64,000 bases of DNA from JASJAR01 sp038530285 (GTDB lineage: Bacteria; Pseudomonadota; Alphaproteobacteria; Rhodobacterales; Rhodobacteraceae). Location of the stretch: the NCBI GenBank assembly GCA_038530285.1, contig JBCBCY010000016.1, positions 1-64,000 of the forward strand, read 5' to 3'. The translations under genes and the position numbers were made by a program. The notes under the pieces are model-generated. The model ran no database searches, was not told the origin of the DNA, and saw only the letters and a list, made by a program, of their open reading frames with translations. The stretch's first letter is position 1. Each line of letters opens with the position of its first letter. Below are positions 17,116-25,530 of the stretch, one piece after another.

Positions 17116-17481
17116 CTAAGCGTCTGACGGGTGATTGACCCCGTCGTAAAACTCAGCCGGGCCAATATCGGCCGGGCCAACCCCGTCAATGGCCAGTGCA
17201 TTCACGCCGTATTCGTCGGGGTTTGATCGCCGCTGATGGTGGGTGTTGATACCGCAGATGCGGCAGAAGTAGTGCTTGGCAGTACCGGTGTTGAATGTGT
17301 AAAGCGCGAGCGCGTCTTCGCCCTTCACGATGTCAAGATCGTCCAGTTTCACCGACAAAACCGCTGTGCCGCGGCGGCGGCAATAGCTGCAATCGCAGCG
17401 GCGCGCTTGCGAGACGGGGGTCGCAAGGCGCACCGACACTTCGACGGCCCCGCAATGGCAGGTCAAGCGTCGCCGTGTCAC
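17116..17481 (-). CDS. GFA/CENP-V family zinc protein
   Basis: A 121-aa protein of the glutathione-dependent formaldehyde-activating (GFA) family. Zinc-binding cysteines are visible in CHCGAVEV (residues 9-11), CDCSYCRRRG and CRICGINTHH. Most family members are of unknown substrate despite the Gfa name. Its ATG overlaps the stop of the upstream rhomboid gene by four bases (ATGA), so the two are translationally coupled. Confidence 0.85.
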   Translation of the reverse strand: MTRRRLTCHCGAVEVSVRLATPVSQARRCDCSYCRRRGTAVLSVKLDDLDIVKGEDALALYTFNTGTAKHYFCRICGINTHHQRRSNPDEYGVNALAIDGVGPADIGPAEFYDGVNHPSDA

Positions 17482-18203
17482 TTGCGGTTCACCTGCGGGA
17501 CATGGGTTCTGACCATCCGGTACTTCGCCTCGGGGTGGGGCGGGTGGCCGTTATTGCGCTGCCAAAAGCCACCGGCCCCCAGTTTCAGCCACAGCGGGAT
17601 GATCATCAAAAGACCCGCCGCAAAGCCCCCCGCATGGGCCCAATACGCCACCCCGCCCCCCGTGGGGTCGGCGGCCACTCCGTAGAACACCTGCATCGTG
17701 AACCACAGGCCCAGGACGATCCAGGCCCGCAACGGCAGAAGGATCACAAACACGAAGACATCGACGCGCGCCTTTGGAAACAAAAGGATATAGCCGCCCA
17801 TCACGGCCGCCACCGCGCCCGAAGCCCCCACCACCGGCACCAGGGACCCCGGCTCGGCCCAAACCTGTGCCAGGGCCGCGGCCGCCCCACCGGCCAGATA
17901 AAAGCCAAGGAACGGGGCGTGACCCAATTCGTCTTCCAGGTTGTCGCCGAAAATCCAGAGAAACAGCATGTTGCCGCCCAGATGCATGAGACTGCCATGC
18001 AAAAACATCGAGGTCAGCACGGTCGCTTCCGCCTCTCCCAGCCGGGCCGGCACAAGGCCCCAAGTGAAAAAGAACAGGTTCAGCGCCCGGGGGTCCGAAA
18101 ACAGCCCGTAATAGCTTGCGAAGACGGCGATATTCACCGCAATCAGGCCCCAGGTGACATAGGGCGTGCGGTTCGACGGGTTGTGATCGCGGATCGGCAA
18201 CAT
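17478..18203 (-). CDS. Rhomboid family intramembrane serine protease
   Basis: A 241-aa, six-helix membrane protein. The catalytic serine lies in GASGAVAAVMGGY (near residue 122) and the catalytic histidine in YWAHAGGFAAGLL (near residue 195). MHLGGNMLFLWIFGDNLED is the conserved TM2 region. Rhomboids cleave transmembrane substrates within the bilayer. I used ATG 18203 (MLPIRDHNPSNRTPYVTW), the usual alphaproteobacterial N-terminus, rather than the longer open frame that collides with the divergent TPR gene. Confidence 0.9.
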   Translation of the reverse strand: MLPIRDHNPSNRTPYVTWGLIAVNIAVFASYYGLFSDPRALNLFFFTWGLVPARLGEAEATVLTSMFLHGSLMHLGGNMLFLWIFGDNLEDELGHAPFLGFYLAGGAAAALAQVWAEPGSLVPVVGASGAVAAVMGGYILLFPKARVDVFVFVILLPLRAWIVLGLWFTMQVFYGVAADPTGGGVAYWAHAGGFAAGLLMIIPLWLKLGAGGFWQRNNGHPPHPEAKYRMVRTHVPQVNRK

Positions 18204-18293
18204 GCCCCTGACGTGGCCGGTTTGGCCTGTCTGGTCAAGACCATCGCCCTTTCGTGACTTGACCGGCGGCCGCTGCGCGCCACACTCAACCCC

Positions 18294-18836
18294 ATGCGTT
18301 ATCTTGCTTTGACCCTCGCTCTTCTGGCCGCACCGCCCGCGTTCGCCGAATGCCCCGCGCCCGCAGATATCTCCGTGGCGTCCACGCGACTGTTGCTGGA
18401 ATTGCGCGAGGCGGACACGGAAGGGGCCGCGCGGGCGATCAACGCGCAGCTTTGGGATTTGTGGCTGACAGCCCCTGACGCCGACGCCCAAGCGCTTCTA
18501 AATGAAGGCACCAAATTGATCCGCTATAGCGATTTCGCCGGGGCGGAAGCCGCGCTGAACCGCCTGGTGGACTACTGCCCCGACTATGCCGAGGGGTACA
18601 ACCAGCGCGCCTTTGCCGCGTTTCTGCAGGCCGATTACGATGCCGCCCTGGCCGATCTTGACCTAGCACTCGACCGCTCGCCCACCCATCTGGGGGCCTT
18701 GTCGGGCAAGGCGCTGACGCTCATGGGGATGGGTCGAAATGACATCGCACAAGATGTCCTGCGTGAGGCGCTGGCGCTGAACCCCTGGCTGCCCGAGCGG
18801 CGCTTCCTGATCGAGCGGCCTGGCGAAAAACTCTGA
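18294..18836 (+). CDS. Exported TPR-repeat protein
   Basis: A 180-aa protein with a Sec signal peptide (MRYLALTLALLAAPPAFA|E) and two to three TPR units (for example YAEGYNQRAFAAFLQADYDAALADLDLALDRSP, residues about 96-130). It is probably a periplasmic protein-interaction scaffold; no partner is evident. It is divergent from the rhomboid gene by about 90 bases. A palindromic repeat follows its stop. Confidence 0.75.
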   Translation: MRYLALTLALLAAPPAFAECPAPADISVASTRLLLELREADTEGAARAINAQLWDLWLTAPDADAQALLNEGTKLIRYSDFAGAEAALNRLVDYCPDYAEGYNQRAFAAFLQADYDAALADLDLALDRSPTHLGALSGKALTLMGMGRNDIAQDVLREALALNPWLPERRFLIERPGEKL

Positions 18837-18838
18837 AA

Positions 18839-18881
18839 GCGCGACCCGAAAAGTGGGTCCGGTTTTCGGAATAAGTCGCGC
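18839..18881. repeat. RIME-like palindromic intergenic element, copy 1
   Basis: Outer arms GCGCGAC / GTCGCGC enclose CCGAAAAGTGGGTCCGGTTTTCGG-like inner arms. The inner block is the inverted equivalent of the element at 46090-46133 (CCAAAAACCGGTTCCCACTTTTTGG). It resembles the small dispersed palindromes known from many alphaproteobacteria. Confidence 0.7.
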
Positions 18882-18939
18882 GGTGGACGGCAGAACCTTG
18901 CGCCCCGGGGCGCACGCGTTCTACCTAGGGGCGTGCCCT

Positions 18940-19025
18940 GCGGGCGTGATGGAATGGTAGACATATCGGACTTAAAATCCGAAGGGCGTAGGCCCGTGTG
19001 GGTTCGAGTCCCACCGCCCGCACCA
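18940..19025 (+). tRNA. tRNA-Leu (anticodon TAA)
   Basis: An 86-nt type II tRNA with encoded CCA. The acceptor stem is GCGGGCG/CGCCCGC, the anticodon loop CTTAAAATC-type gives TAA, a long variable arm follows (GGGCGTAGGCCC), and the T-loop is GGTTCGAGTCC. It reads UUA (and UUG by wobble). Confidence 0.96.
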
Positions 19026-19122
19026 CTTTTTTTCGGCCTACCGCCTCCGGCGACTTGAGGCCGGGCGGCAGACGTTTCGCAGAAACGACGAGAGCCACGC
19101 CACCCGCCCAGCGACCCGCACC

Positions 19123-19659
19123 TTAAAGCCCCAGCGGCACCCGGTCGTAGTCCCGCAGCTCGACGCGCAATTGCAAGATCCGGTTTCTCAGCCGCAACTC
19201 TTCCAACAGCAGGTCCCCGCGTTTGGCCCCGTCATCGGCCGTCAAAGACAGCGCCTCCTGGTTCAGCCGGAAAATCTTGCGCTCCAGCCGCTCAATCTCC
19301 AGCTCGATCCGGCGGTAGCTGCGGCCCGTCTCATTGGCCAGTTGCAGCCGGTCGACCTCCGCGGCGGGGCAGACGGGCGATAACGTCCGACTGCGGCGCC
19401 CTTCGGAATACGCGACCTCAACCGTGCAATAGGTGCGCAAGCCCTGCTGGCGCCCGGCCTCCCAGGCCGCGCGGTCGGGGGTAATACCGAACCCGCCACA
19501 GGCTTCGCCATGTTCGGCCAGATGGCCCGATGTGCGGCCGCGCTCGCCGTCGGCCACGCCGATGGAAAACCAATCGCCCGACCGGCAGGCGTCTTCAGAC
19601 AAGGTGGTGCAGGACCCCAGGACAAGGGCGGCGGCAAGGAAGGCGAAGATGCGTAACAT
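19123..19659 (-). CDS. DUF2799 lipoprotein
   Basis: A 178-aa lipoprotein: MLRIFAFLAAALVLGSC with a lipobox cysteine at residue 17 (LGSC), then the DUF2799 pattern CRSGDWFSIGVADGERGR and WEAGRQQGLRTYCT. The C-terminal half (about 105-170) is a charged coiled coil rich in Glu/Arg/Leu. It is likely periplasmic, inner- or outer-membrane anchored. The function is unknown. It is divergent from the thioesterase gene. I chose ATG 19659 because the signal peptide begins there. Confidence 0.75.
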   Translation of the reverse strand: MLRIFAFLAAALVLGSCTTLSEDACRSGDWFSIGVADGERGRTSGHLAEHGEACGGFGITPDRAAWEAGRQQGLRTYCTVEVAYSEGRRSRTLSPVCPAAEVDRLQLANETGRSYRRIELEIERLERKIFRLNQEALSLTADDGAKRGDLLLEELRLRNRILQLRVELRDYDRVPLGL

Positions 19660-19787
19660 GGCCCCCTGATCGCCCCGGGCGGGCGTGTTATGCAATAACC
19701 AGGCCCCGACCGGGCACGTCGTACGCGGGGGGCTTGCTGTCCCGCACGCCATGGCTAGGCTGGCGCGCGCAGCAAAAGGCCAGCCCC

Positions 19788-20213
19788 ATGCCCACCTGTC
19801 TGACCGAAGCCGAATTGCAGGCCTACCTGTCGGAGGTTTTTCCCCAAGCCGACGGGGACTTCGCGATCGAAAAACTCGACGATATGTATGCCCGCGTGCG
19901 GTTGTTGGTGGGCGACAGACATCTGCGCCCGGGCGGCACGGTGTCGGGCCCGTCGATCTTTTCGCTGGCCGATTGTACCGTCTACATGGCGGTGCTGGCG
20001 ATGATCGGGAAGGTGCCTTTGGCGGTGACGACAGGCGGGTCGATCGACTTCATGCGCAAGCCGCGCGACAACGCCGACCTGATCGCAGAGTGTCACTTGC
20101 TGAAGCTTGGCCGGTCGCTGGCGGTCGGTGATGTGCGGGTGCGGTCGGATGGCGCGCAAGCGGTGGTCGCGCGCGCAACCTTCACCTATTCGATCCCGCC
20201 CAAACGGGGCTAG
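19788..20213 (+). CDS. PaaI-type hotdog thioesterase
   Basis: A 141-aa hotdog-fold protein. HLRPGGTVSGPSIFSLADCTVYMAVLA contains the GG...hydrophobic helix with the catalytic Asp position, and TTGGSIDFMRKPR is the typical following strand. Family members hydrolyse acyl-CoA thioesters. Substrate unknown. Its stop overlaps the metG stop by four bases, tail to tail. Confidence 0.8.
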   Translation: MPTCLTEAELQAYLSEVFPQADGDFAIEKLDDMYARVRLLVGDRHLRPGGTVSGPSIFSLADCTVYMAVLAMIGKVPLAVTTGGSIDFMRKPRDNADLIAECHLLKLGRSLAVGDVRVRSDGAQAVVARATFTYSIPPKRG

Positions 20214-21913
20214 GCGCCGGCAAACCGGGCCTGCCAGCCTTCGCGGTCGTCGTCGGTGATTTTGGTAAAAAGCACGTCCGGCACCGCGAACGCATGACCT
20301 TCGGGCAGGGCGGTCAATGCAGCCCCCATGTCGTCGGGCCAGGCGGTGTCCAGCGTGTTCATCGCCGACAGCATCTTGGCCGCTGCGGTGGGGATAAACG
20401 GGGCCGACAGCACCGCGTAGACGCGGATCAGGTTCAGGGCGAGGCGAATTTGCGCTGCCGCGCGGTCGGGGTCGTCTTTGAACACCGACCAGGGGGCGGC
20501 GTCTTGCAGATATTCATTGCCCGCCGCCCAAAGGGCGCGCAGCTCGGTGGCGGATTTTCTGACTTCAATGGCATCCATCTGGGTCTGATAGGCCTCAACA
20601 CCCTTTTGCAGACGCGCGATCAGGGCGGTTTCGGCCGGCCCCCAGGTGCCTCCCTCGGGGATCTCTTCGCCAAACTTCGACCGGCAGAACTTTGTGACCC
20701 GGGATACGAAATTGCCCAGCACATCGGCGAGGTCCTTGTTCACCGAGGCCTGGAAATTCTCCCATGTGAATTCCGAATCCGAACTTTCAGGCGCATGCGA
20801 TAACAACCACCAGCGCCAATAATCCGCCGGCAGGATGTCCAACGCGGCATCCATGAAAATGCCCCGCCCCTGCGACGTGGAAAACTGCCCGCCGTCGTAG
20901 TTCAGGTAATTGAACGACTTGATGTAATCGACCATCTTCCACGGCTCGCCGGACCCGATCAGGGTCGCGGGGAAGGACAGGGTGTGAAACGGCACGTTGT
21001 CCTTGCCCATGAATTGCACATACCTGACATCATCGGCGCCTTTGTCCGTGCGCCACCAGCGTTCCCAATCCGTTTTCGAACCTTTGGCCCATTCGGCCGC
21101 GCAGGCGATATATTCAATCGGCGCGTCAAACCAGACGTAGAAGACCTTGCCTTCCATGCCGGGCCAGTCATCCTCGCCGCGCTTGACCGGCACCCCCCAA
21201 TCCAGATCGCGGGTAATCCCCCGGTCCTGCAGCCCGTCACCGTCGTTCAGCCACTTTTTGGCAATCGAGGTCGTCAGGATCGGCCAATCGGTCTTGCTGT
21301 CGATCCACGCCTGCAAATCACCCCGCAAGCTCCGCTGCTTGAGATAAAGATGCTTGGTGGCGCGCACCTCCAGGTCGTTGGACCCCGAAATCGCAGACCG
21401 CGGGTTGATCAGATCGGTGGGATCAAGCTGCTTGGTGCAATTTTCGCATTGGTCGCCGCGCGCGCGCTCATAGCCGCAATTGGGGCAGGTGCCCTCGATA
21501 TACCGGTCGGGCAGAAACCGCCCATCGGCATGGGAATAGACCTGTTTTTCGTCGACTTCCTCGATCAGACCGGCGTCCGCCAGACGGCCCGCGAAATGCT
21601 GGGTCAGCGCGCGGTTCTCAGGCGAAGACGACCGGCCGTAATGGTCAAACGACAGCCCGAACCCATCGGCCAGCTCTTTTTGCACCCCCCACATGCGCGC
21701 ACAATATGCGTCCACATCCTCGCCCGTCTTGGCGGCGGCCAATTCCGCCGGTGTGCCGTGTTCGTCGGTGGCACACAGAAACAACACTTCGTTTCCACGC
21801 GCGCGCATGTAGCGGGCATAAAGGTCGGCCGGCAGCTGCGAGCCCACCAGATTGCCGAGGTGCTTGATGCCGTTGATATACGGCAGGGCCGAGGTGATCA
21901 AGATGCGCGCCAT
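20210..21913 (-). CDS. metG: Methionyl-tRNA synthetase
   Basis: A 567-aa class Ia synthetase. The HIGH-type motif is PYINGIKHLGNLVGS near residue 18, and a zinc knuckle appears as CPNCGYERARGDQCENC (residues about 145-161). The KMSKS loop appears as QFSTSQGRG near residue 346, the variant form seen in several alphaproteobacterial MetGs. There is no C-terminal EMAP-type tRNA-binding domain; it ends at the anticodon-binding helical domain. An ATG immediately upstream of MARILITSALPY is well placed. Confidence 0.96.
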   Translation of the reverse strand: MARILITSALPYINGIKHLGNLVGSQLPADLYARYMRARGNEVLFLCATDEHGTPAELAAAKTGEDVDAYCARMWGVQKELADGFGLSFDHYGRSSSPENRALTQHFAGRLADAGLIEEVDEKQVYSHADGRFLPDRYIEGTCPNCGYERARGDQCENCTKQLDPTDLINPRSAISGSNDLEVRATKHLYLKQRSLRGDLQAWIDSKTDWPILTTSIAKKWLNDGDGLQDRGITRDLDWGVPVKRGEDDWPGMEGKVFYVWFDAPIEYIACAAEWAKGSKTDWERWWRTDKGADDVRYVQFMGKDNVPFHTLSFPATLIGSGEPWKMVDYIKSFNYLNYDGGQFSTSQGRGIFMDAALDILPADYWRWWLLSHAPESSDSEFTWENFQASVNKDLADVLGNFVSRVTKFCRSKFGEEIPEGGTWGPAETALIARLQKGVEAYQTQMDAIEVRKSATELRALWAAGNEYLQDAAPWSVFKDDPDRAAAQIRLALNLIRVYAVLSAPFIPTAAAKMLSAMNTLDTAWPDDMGAALTALPEGHAFAVPDVLFTKITDDDREGWQARFAGA

Positions 21914-21949
21914 GTCAAAACCTTTGCGAGTTCGGCGCGCTATAGCCGG

Positions 21950-23227
21950 TTAAAAGTTCCGGGTGAAGCCGATCGAGCATTCCTGGACGGTATAATCGTA
22001 AAACGCCACATTCGACTGCGCCCAGGTCAGCTTGCACGAATAGGTCGGAGCGGCCCCCTGAAAGGTCCACTTGTCGTTGAACACCGACACATCCAGCGCG
22101 GTGATATTGTCCTGGCGCGAAAACGTCAGCCCGGTGAAATCGCCCCGGTAGGGCCGGGTCTCATACGACAGCCCCAGCCCAAGCTGAATGCCGTTTTCAA
22201 ACGCCCTGTTGGCCCGTACGCCCAGTTCGATCCCGTCATATTGAAAGGCCGGGCTTTCGGTATTGCCGATCTTGTAGGCCAGCGACCCGGTCAGCGACGT
22301 GCGCGGATCAAGCCTGCGCCGCACCTCCGCGCCCAGTTCATACCGTGGCCCGGTCAGGCTATCAGACGTGGTGTAGTCGCGGTATTCGCCCTGCGCGCGC
22401 AGGATCAACGCGGTCTTGGGGTTCAGCGTCCAGCCGCGCGCCAGCGCCAGGGCCACCCGGTCATAATACCGCTCGCTCGCCAGATAGGCGCGCGAAATCT
22501 CGGGCGCGACCGAATAGCTCTTGCCGTCACGTGCGTCTGACAGTGTTGCCCGCAGGGTAAAGCTGTGCTGGTTGAACTGCGCCTTGTCATAGACGATCAG
22601 CGCGGTCTTGGCGTCAAGCTGCACGCGCTGGCCGCCGGGCAGTTCAAACCGGCGAAACACGCCCAGGTCCAGCGACAGCCCGATGCCGGTCTGGCCCAGA
22701 TTGTCTTCATCAATGATGAAATCGCCAAAATCGGTCGGGAAGATCTCGGTCGCGGTGCCGCGGTTGATGTTCGTTGACGGCACGATCGCGCCGGATGCGG
22801 TAAACCCGAAGGGCTTGCGCGCAAACAGCGTGCGCAGCGCGCGGTTGTAGGCCGACCTGTTGTCGGTGTTGGGATCAAGCTCAACAAGCTGGCGGTACTG
22901 AAATTCAGCGGCCCCGTACTGGCCGGTCTGGGCCAGCAGGCTCGCCAGAATCCGGCGCGGGGCCACCAGATCGGGCCGCACCCGCAGGATCTCGCGCAAT
23001 TCCGCAATGGCACGAAGCCGGTCCCCTGTCGCCTGCGCGATCAGCGCCTCGGCAAAGCGGCGGTCGAGAGGCGTCGCGTTCTGGGCGTCCAACGCCGCCC
23101 GCGCGCCGTCGAAATCGCGCGCCTGGATCAATTCGAGCGGCCCCGGCACCTGTGCCGCGGCAGGTCCCGCAAGCCCTGCGCAAACAGCAATCGCCTTGCA
23201 AAGGCAAAACAGGAGACGGGTCAACAT
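21950..23227 (-). CDS. Slam/DUF560 outer-membrane translocon (type XI secretion)
   Basis: A 425-aa protein: signal peptide (residues 1-26, ending PAAAQ), an N-terminal TPR-like helical domain (about 30-140, for example DFDGARAALDAQNA and GQYGAAEFQYRQLVELDPN), then a C-terminal outer-membrane beta barrel of about 14 amphipathic strands ending CSIGFTRNF with a terminal aromatic. This is the surface lipoprotein assembly modulator (Slam/DUF560) layout. Slam proteins move lipoproteins or soluble TbpB-like cargo across the outer membrane. The gene immediately upstream on the same strand (23306-24211) encodes a TbpB-like lipoprotein, its probable client. Confidence 0.8.
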   Translation of the reverse strand: MLTRLLFCLCKAIAVCAGLAGPAAAQVPGPLELIQARDFDGARAALDAQNATPLDRRFAEALIAQATGDRLRAIAELREILRVRPDLVAPRRILASLLAQTGQYGAAEFQYRQLVELDPNTDNRSAYNRALRTLFARKPFGFTASGAIVPSTNINRGTATEIFPTDFGDFIIDEDNLGQTGIGLSLDLGVFRRFELPGGQRVQLDAKTALIVYDKAQFNQHSFTLRATLSDARDGKSYSVAPEISRAYLASERYYDRVALALARGWTLNPKTALILRAQGEYRDYTTSDSLTGPRYELGAEVRRRLDPRTSLTGSLAYKIGNTESPAFQYDGIELGVRANRAFENGIQLGLGLSYETRPYRGDFTGLTFSRQDNITALDVSVFNDKWTFQGAAPTYSCKLTWAQSNVAFYDYTVQECSIGFTRNF

Positions 23228-23305
23228 GTCGGGCTTATGTCCAAATCCCCGGGCGCCGAAAAGGGCACCCGGGGCAATTCACCCTTGTCTGTGACACGTC
23301 TGCTA

Positions 23306-24211
23306 TCAGAACGCGGAAACACCGGGGTTGCGGCCCGCATCGGACGCGCCTGCCATGGACCCGGTCAGCGCTTCTTCACCATCGGTGATCTCATAATCGC
23401 CTTCATAGACGACGGCTGCGGCGTCGGCCTCATCGCCGAAAAAGCGCCCGACCACATTCTGGTTCGTCACGTCGGCATCGACCCTGACCGGATCTTCCCC
23501 GTCAGGTGTAACCGTCCATTCGCTTTCGATGTCACCGCTGAAACCTGTTGCGGTGATGTTGCCGTTTACAAGGTTGTTGGTGATCGCGATGGACGAATCT
23601 TCCACCTCAGCACTGCCAGCAAAGACTTGGCCGGCGATCGTGCCCATGTCGAAATTCGCAACCAGGTTGACGCAGTCGAAGCACTCCAGCGTTTCGACCC
23701 CGCCCCCAATCTGGTCGGAGGTCAGAAACAGCACGCCAAAACTGTCCTGGTTGTAGATGGCAAAGGCCGGGCGATCGTCGACGCTGGTTTCAAATCCGGT
23801 GTAAGCCGCAAGGCCCCCCGCAGACCCGCCAATATCGATGTTATCGGCAAGAATGAACGCCCCGAGATCGGTGATAAAGATCGGGAAGCCGCCATCGCCG
23901 GGGTCCCATTCGTTGGTGTCGCCGACCTGTGTGTACACCCGGCGCGGCTGGCCGGGAATGTTCGCCTCGATCTGGGTGGGTGAGATAAACCGGGCCGAGC
24001 CCACACCCGCATCCGTTGTCGCGCCATCATCATCGTTTTCGCCGGTGGCGAAATAGACCGGGAAGGTCTGGCCGACAAAGTCGTTCGGGAAGTCTTCGCC
24101 GCCCTCGGACAGGATGCGCGCCACATCGGCGTTGCTGCAGGCTGAAAGGGCCAAAGCGAGCGCACCCAGCATGGCCCCCTTGCGCAAAGAGGCCGTCGTA
24201 AAGGTCTTCAT
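23306..24211 (-). CDS. TbpB-like surface lipoprotein, predicted Slam cargo
   Basis: A 301-aa lipoprotein: leader MKTFTTASLRKGAMLGALALALSAC with lipobox cysteine about residue 25, then Asp/Gly-rich beta sequence. The C-terminal part carries the TbpB-type barrel pattern GNITATGFSGDIES...NVVGRFFGDEADAAAVVYEGDY (about 230-285), i.e. the G-x-F-x-G-x-x-A strand turn of transferrin-binding-protein-like barrels. Two cysteines (ECFDC) may form a disulphide. It lies 78 bases upstream of the Slam gene in one transcript. No TonB-dependent receptor is nearby, so the ligand is unknown. GGGGGA precedes ATG 24211. Confidence 0.7.
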   Translation of the reverse strand: MKTFTTASLRKGAMLGALALALSACSNADVARILSEGGEDFPNDFVGQTFPVYFATGENDDDGATTDAGVGSARFISPTQIEANIPGQPRRVYTQVGDTNEWDPGDGGFPIFITDLGAFILADNIDIGGSAGGLAAYTGFETSVDDRPAFAIYNQDSFGVLFLTSDQIGGGVETLECFDCVNLVANFDMGTIAGQVFAGSAEVEDSSIAITNNLVNGNITATGFSGDIESEWTVTPDGEDPVRVDADVTNQNVVGRFFGDEADAAAVVYEGDYEITDGEEALTGSMAGASDAGRNPGVSAF

Positions 24212-24713
24212 GTTGATATGTCCCCCAAAATGGTTTTGGGGCCATGAACTGTTACCCGACCCCCACAAAACTAGACCGCATCTGCTTTTCTTGAGTCAAC
24301 AATTTGTTTTGATTGAGAAAGCCGTTTGAAGCCGGTTTTGCATTTTGCAAAATCCCCCGGTCGTCGGTGACCGCGCCAAAAGCCACTCAATGGCGCTGTT
24401 CGCGGCCCCGCCCTTGGTGATCACGGTCATCTCGGCGCCGGTCGGGGGGCCGTGTTTTTTCGAATTGAAAATGCGCCTTTCGGGCCATGCATCAAGACTT
24501 GGCGGGCGGGACAGTGGCCGCCCGGGCCGCGCCGCTATACCGGCTCTGTTGCCGGCCGCCTCGACGCGCCGTTTGCGCCTGACATTTCGATCATGATGTC
24601 GCCTTCGGTGACATTGCCACCTGATCGATGCAGGCCGCGCAGAAGATCGCTGCGTATTCAGGGTGTGGATCGACCGCCAGGAAGACGGGCCTGAAGTCGC
24701 TTTGGGTGTTGGT
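24212..24713. other. 502-base intergenic region with an inverted repeat
   Basis: There is no convincing gene on either strand. The left part is AT-rich and presumably holds the promoter of the TbpB-like/Slam operon. At 24336-24352 there is a perfect inverted repeat TTTTGCA-TTT-TGCAAAA, 125 bases upstream of the lipoprotein start. The right part (24360-24713) has coding-like composition but only short broken frames; an imuB gene, expected just downstream of imuA, is not present here. Confidence 0.6.
24336..24352. promoter_or_regulatory. Inverted repeat, candidate operator for the T11SS operon
   Basis: TTTTGCA-TTT-TGCAAAA has perfect 7-bp arms and a 3-base spacer, in the 5' region of the TbpB-like gene. 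The arms are the same as those of the repeat at 33558-33577. The cognate regulator is unidentified. Confidence 0.35.
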
Positions 24714-25340
24714 TTATTCCGCGCGTGGCGTCGAAATAAGCGTGAAGGTTTTTCCGGTGATACCCACCTGCCAACTGGCCTCGGGCGCCATGCGCGCGCG
24801 GCGCCGGTGCAGCGCCCAGGTGCGCGCGCCTGCCGCGGCGTGGCTATGGGCCATGTCCCAGCGGCTTTCCACGCCCTGGGCGCCGCCGGCCCCCGGGGTC
24901 AGGATCAGCCCGGTGGGCCGCACCGTGCCTTCCGTGGCGCCGGTTTCGGCCGCCAGATGCAGCCGCCGGACCGGGGTCAGGGCGGGCGGCAGGGGCAGAT
25001 CAGCCACCACCAGCGACACACATCCTGCCCGCAACGCCTCTTCCATCGACCATAAAAGATCGCCGTCTCGCTTCGGCTTGGCAAAGATCAGACGCCCCGG
25101 ATCGACAAAGCGGCTGATCCCATCGGGGTGAAGCCCCGCGGCTTGCCGGGCCGCCGCAATCCAGATCACCGGCCCCCGGGTCGCGGCCATGACCATCAGC
25201 GCGAAGGTGTGGCGCGCCGGCCCGCAGGCTTCATGCACCCGCGCGCGCCCCAGCGACAGATCCCCCAGAAAGGGCAGATCATCGTTTTGGCGGCGATGAT
25301 GGTCACGGGTCAGAAGCGAGGCGGCGGTGCTGGCAGGCAT
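24714..25340 (-). CDS. imuA: ImuA-like SOS mutagenesis protein
   Basis: A 208-aa RecA-like-fold protein. GPVIWIAAARQAAGLHPDGISRF, GRLIFAKPKRDGDLLWSMEEALRAG and LPPALTPVRRLHLAAETG follow the ImuA pattern. ImuA works with ImuB and DnaE2 in SOS-induced error-prone translesion synthesis. A perfect alphaproteobacterial LexA box lies 17 bases upstream of the start. The usual downstream imuB and dnaE2 genes are absent: 500 non-coding bases follow, then the convergent-side T11SS operon promoter. It may be an orphan copy or the cassette may be split across the genome. Confidence 0.7.
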   Translation of the reverse strand: MPASTAASLLTRDHHRRQNDDLPFLGDLSLGRARVHEACGPARHTFALMVMAATRGPVIWIAAARQAAGLHPDGISRFVDPGRLIFAKPKRDGDLLWSMEEALRAGCVSLVVADLPLPPALTPVRRLHLAAETGATEGTVRPTGLILTPGAGGAQGVESRWDMAHSHAAAGARTWALHRRRARMAPEASWQVGITGKTFTLISTPRAE

Positions 25341-25356
25341 ATGGGCAGCCTAGAAT

Positions 25357-25371
25357 GTTCCGCATTTGTTC
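25357..25371. promoter_or_regulatory. LexA (SOS) box upstream of imuA
   Basis: GTTC-CGCATTT-GTTC is an exact match to the alphaproteobacterial LexA consensus GTTC-N7-GTTC. It ends 17 bases upstream of the imuA start codon, so imuA should be DNA-damage inducible. Confidence 0.85.
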
Positions 25372-25420
25372 TCAACACTTTTCCGCATTTTCCCGCGTTG
25401 GTCCGCCGGGTCCCGGTGGC

Positions 25421-25458
25421 CGACACCTGGCACCCGACACCTGGCACCTGGCACCTGG
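25421..25458. repeat. Short tandem repeat
   Basis: Three degenerate units of CGACACCTGGCACC / GACACCTGGCACCT / GGCACCTGGG in the divergent region between imuA and the aldo/keto reductase gene. Confidence 0.7.
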
Positions 25459-25530
25459 GGCGCGCGCGAGGTCTTGCCACCGGGGCCTGCTGCGGTATCC
25501 CTTGGCGCAACACCGAACGGGGGATGCGTG

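Noticed and set aside
20984..22540. 518-codon plus-strand frame
   Set aside because: Antisense to metG and the end of the Slam gene; no recognisable domain, and it crosses two real genes.
24345..24596. 83-codon plus-strand frame upstream of imuA's stop
   Set aside because: No ribosome site and no homology; the region shows no consistent coding signal on either strand.
25421..25458. Possible CRISPR-like array
   Set aside because: Units are about 14 bases, contiguous and without unique spacers, and no cas genes are present; it is a simple tandem repeat.
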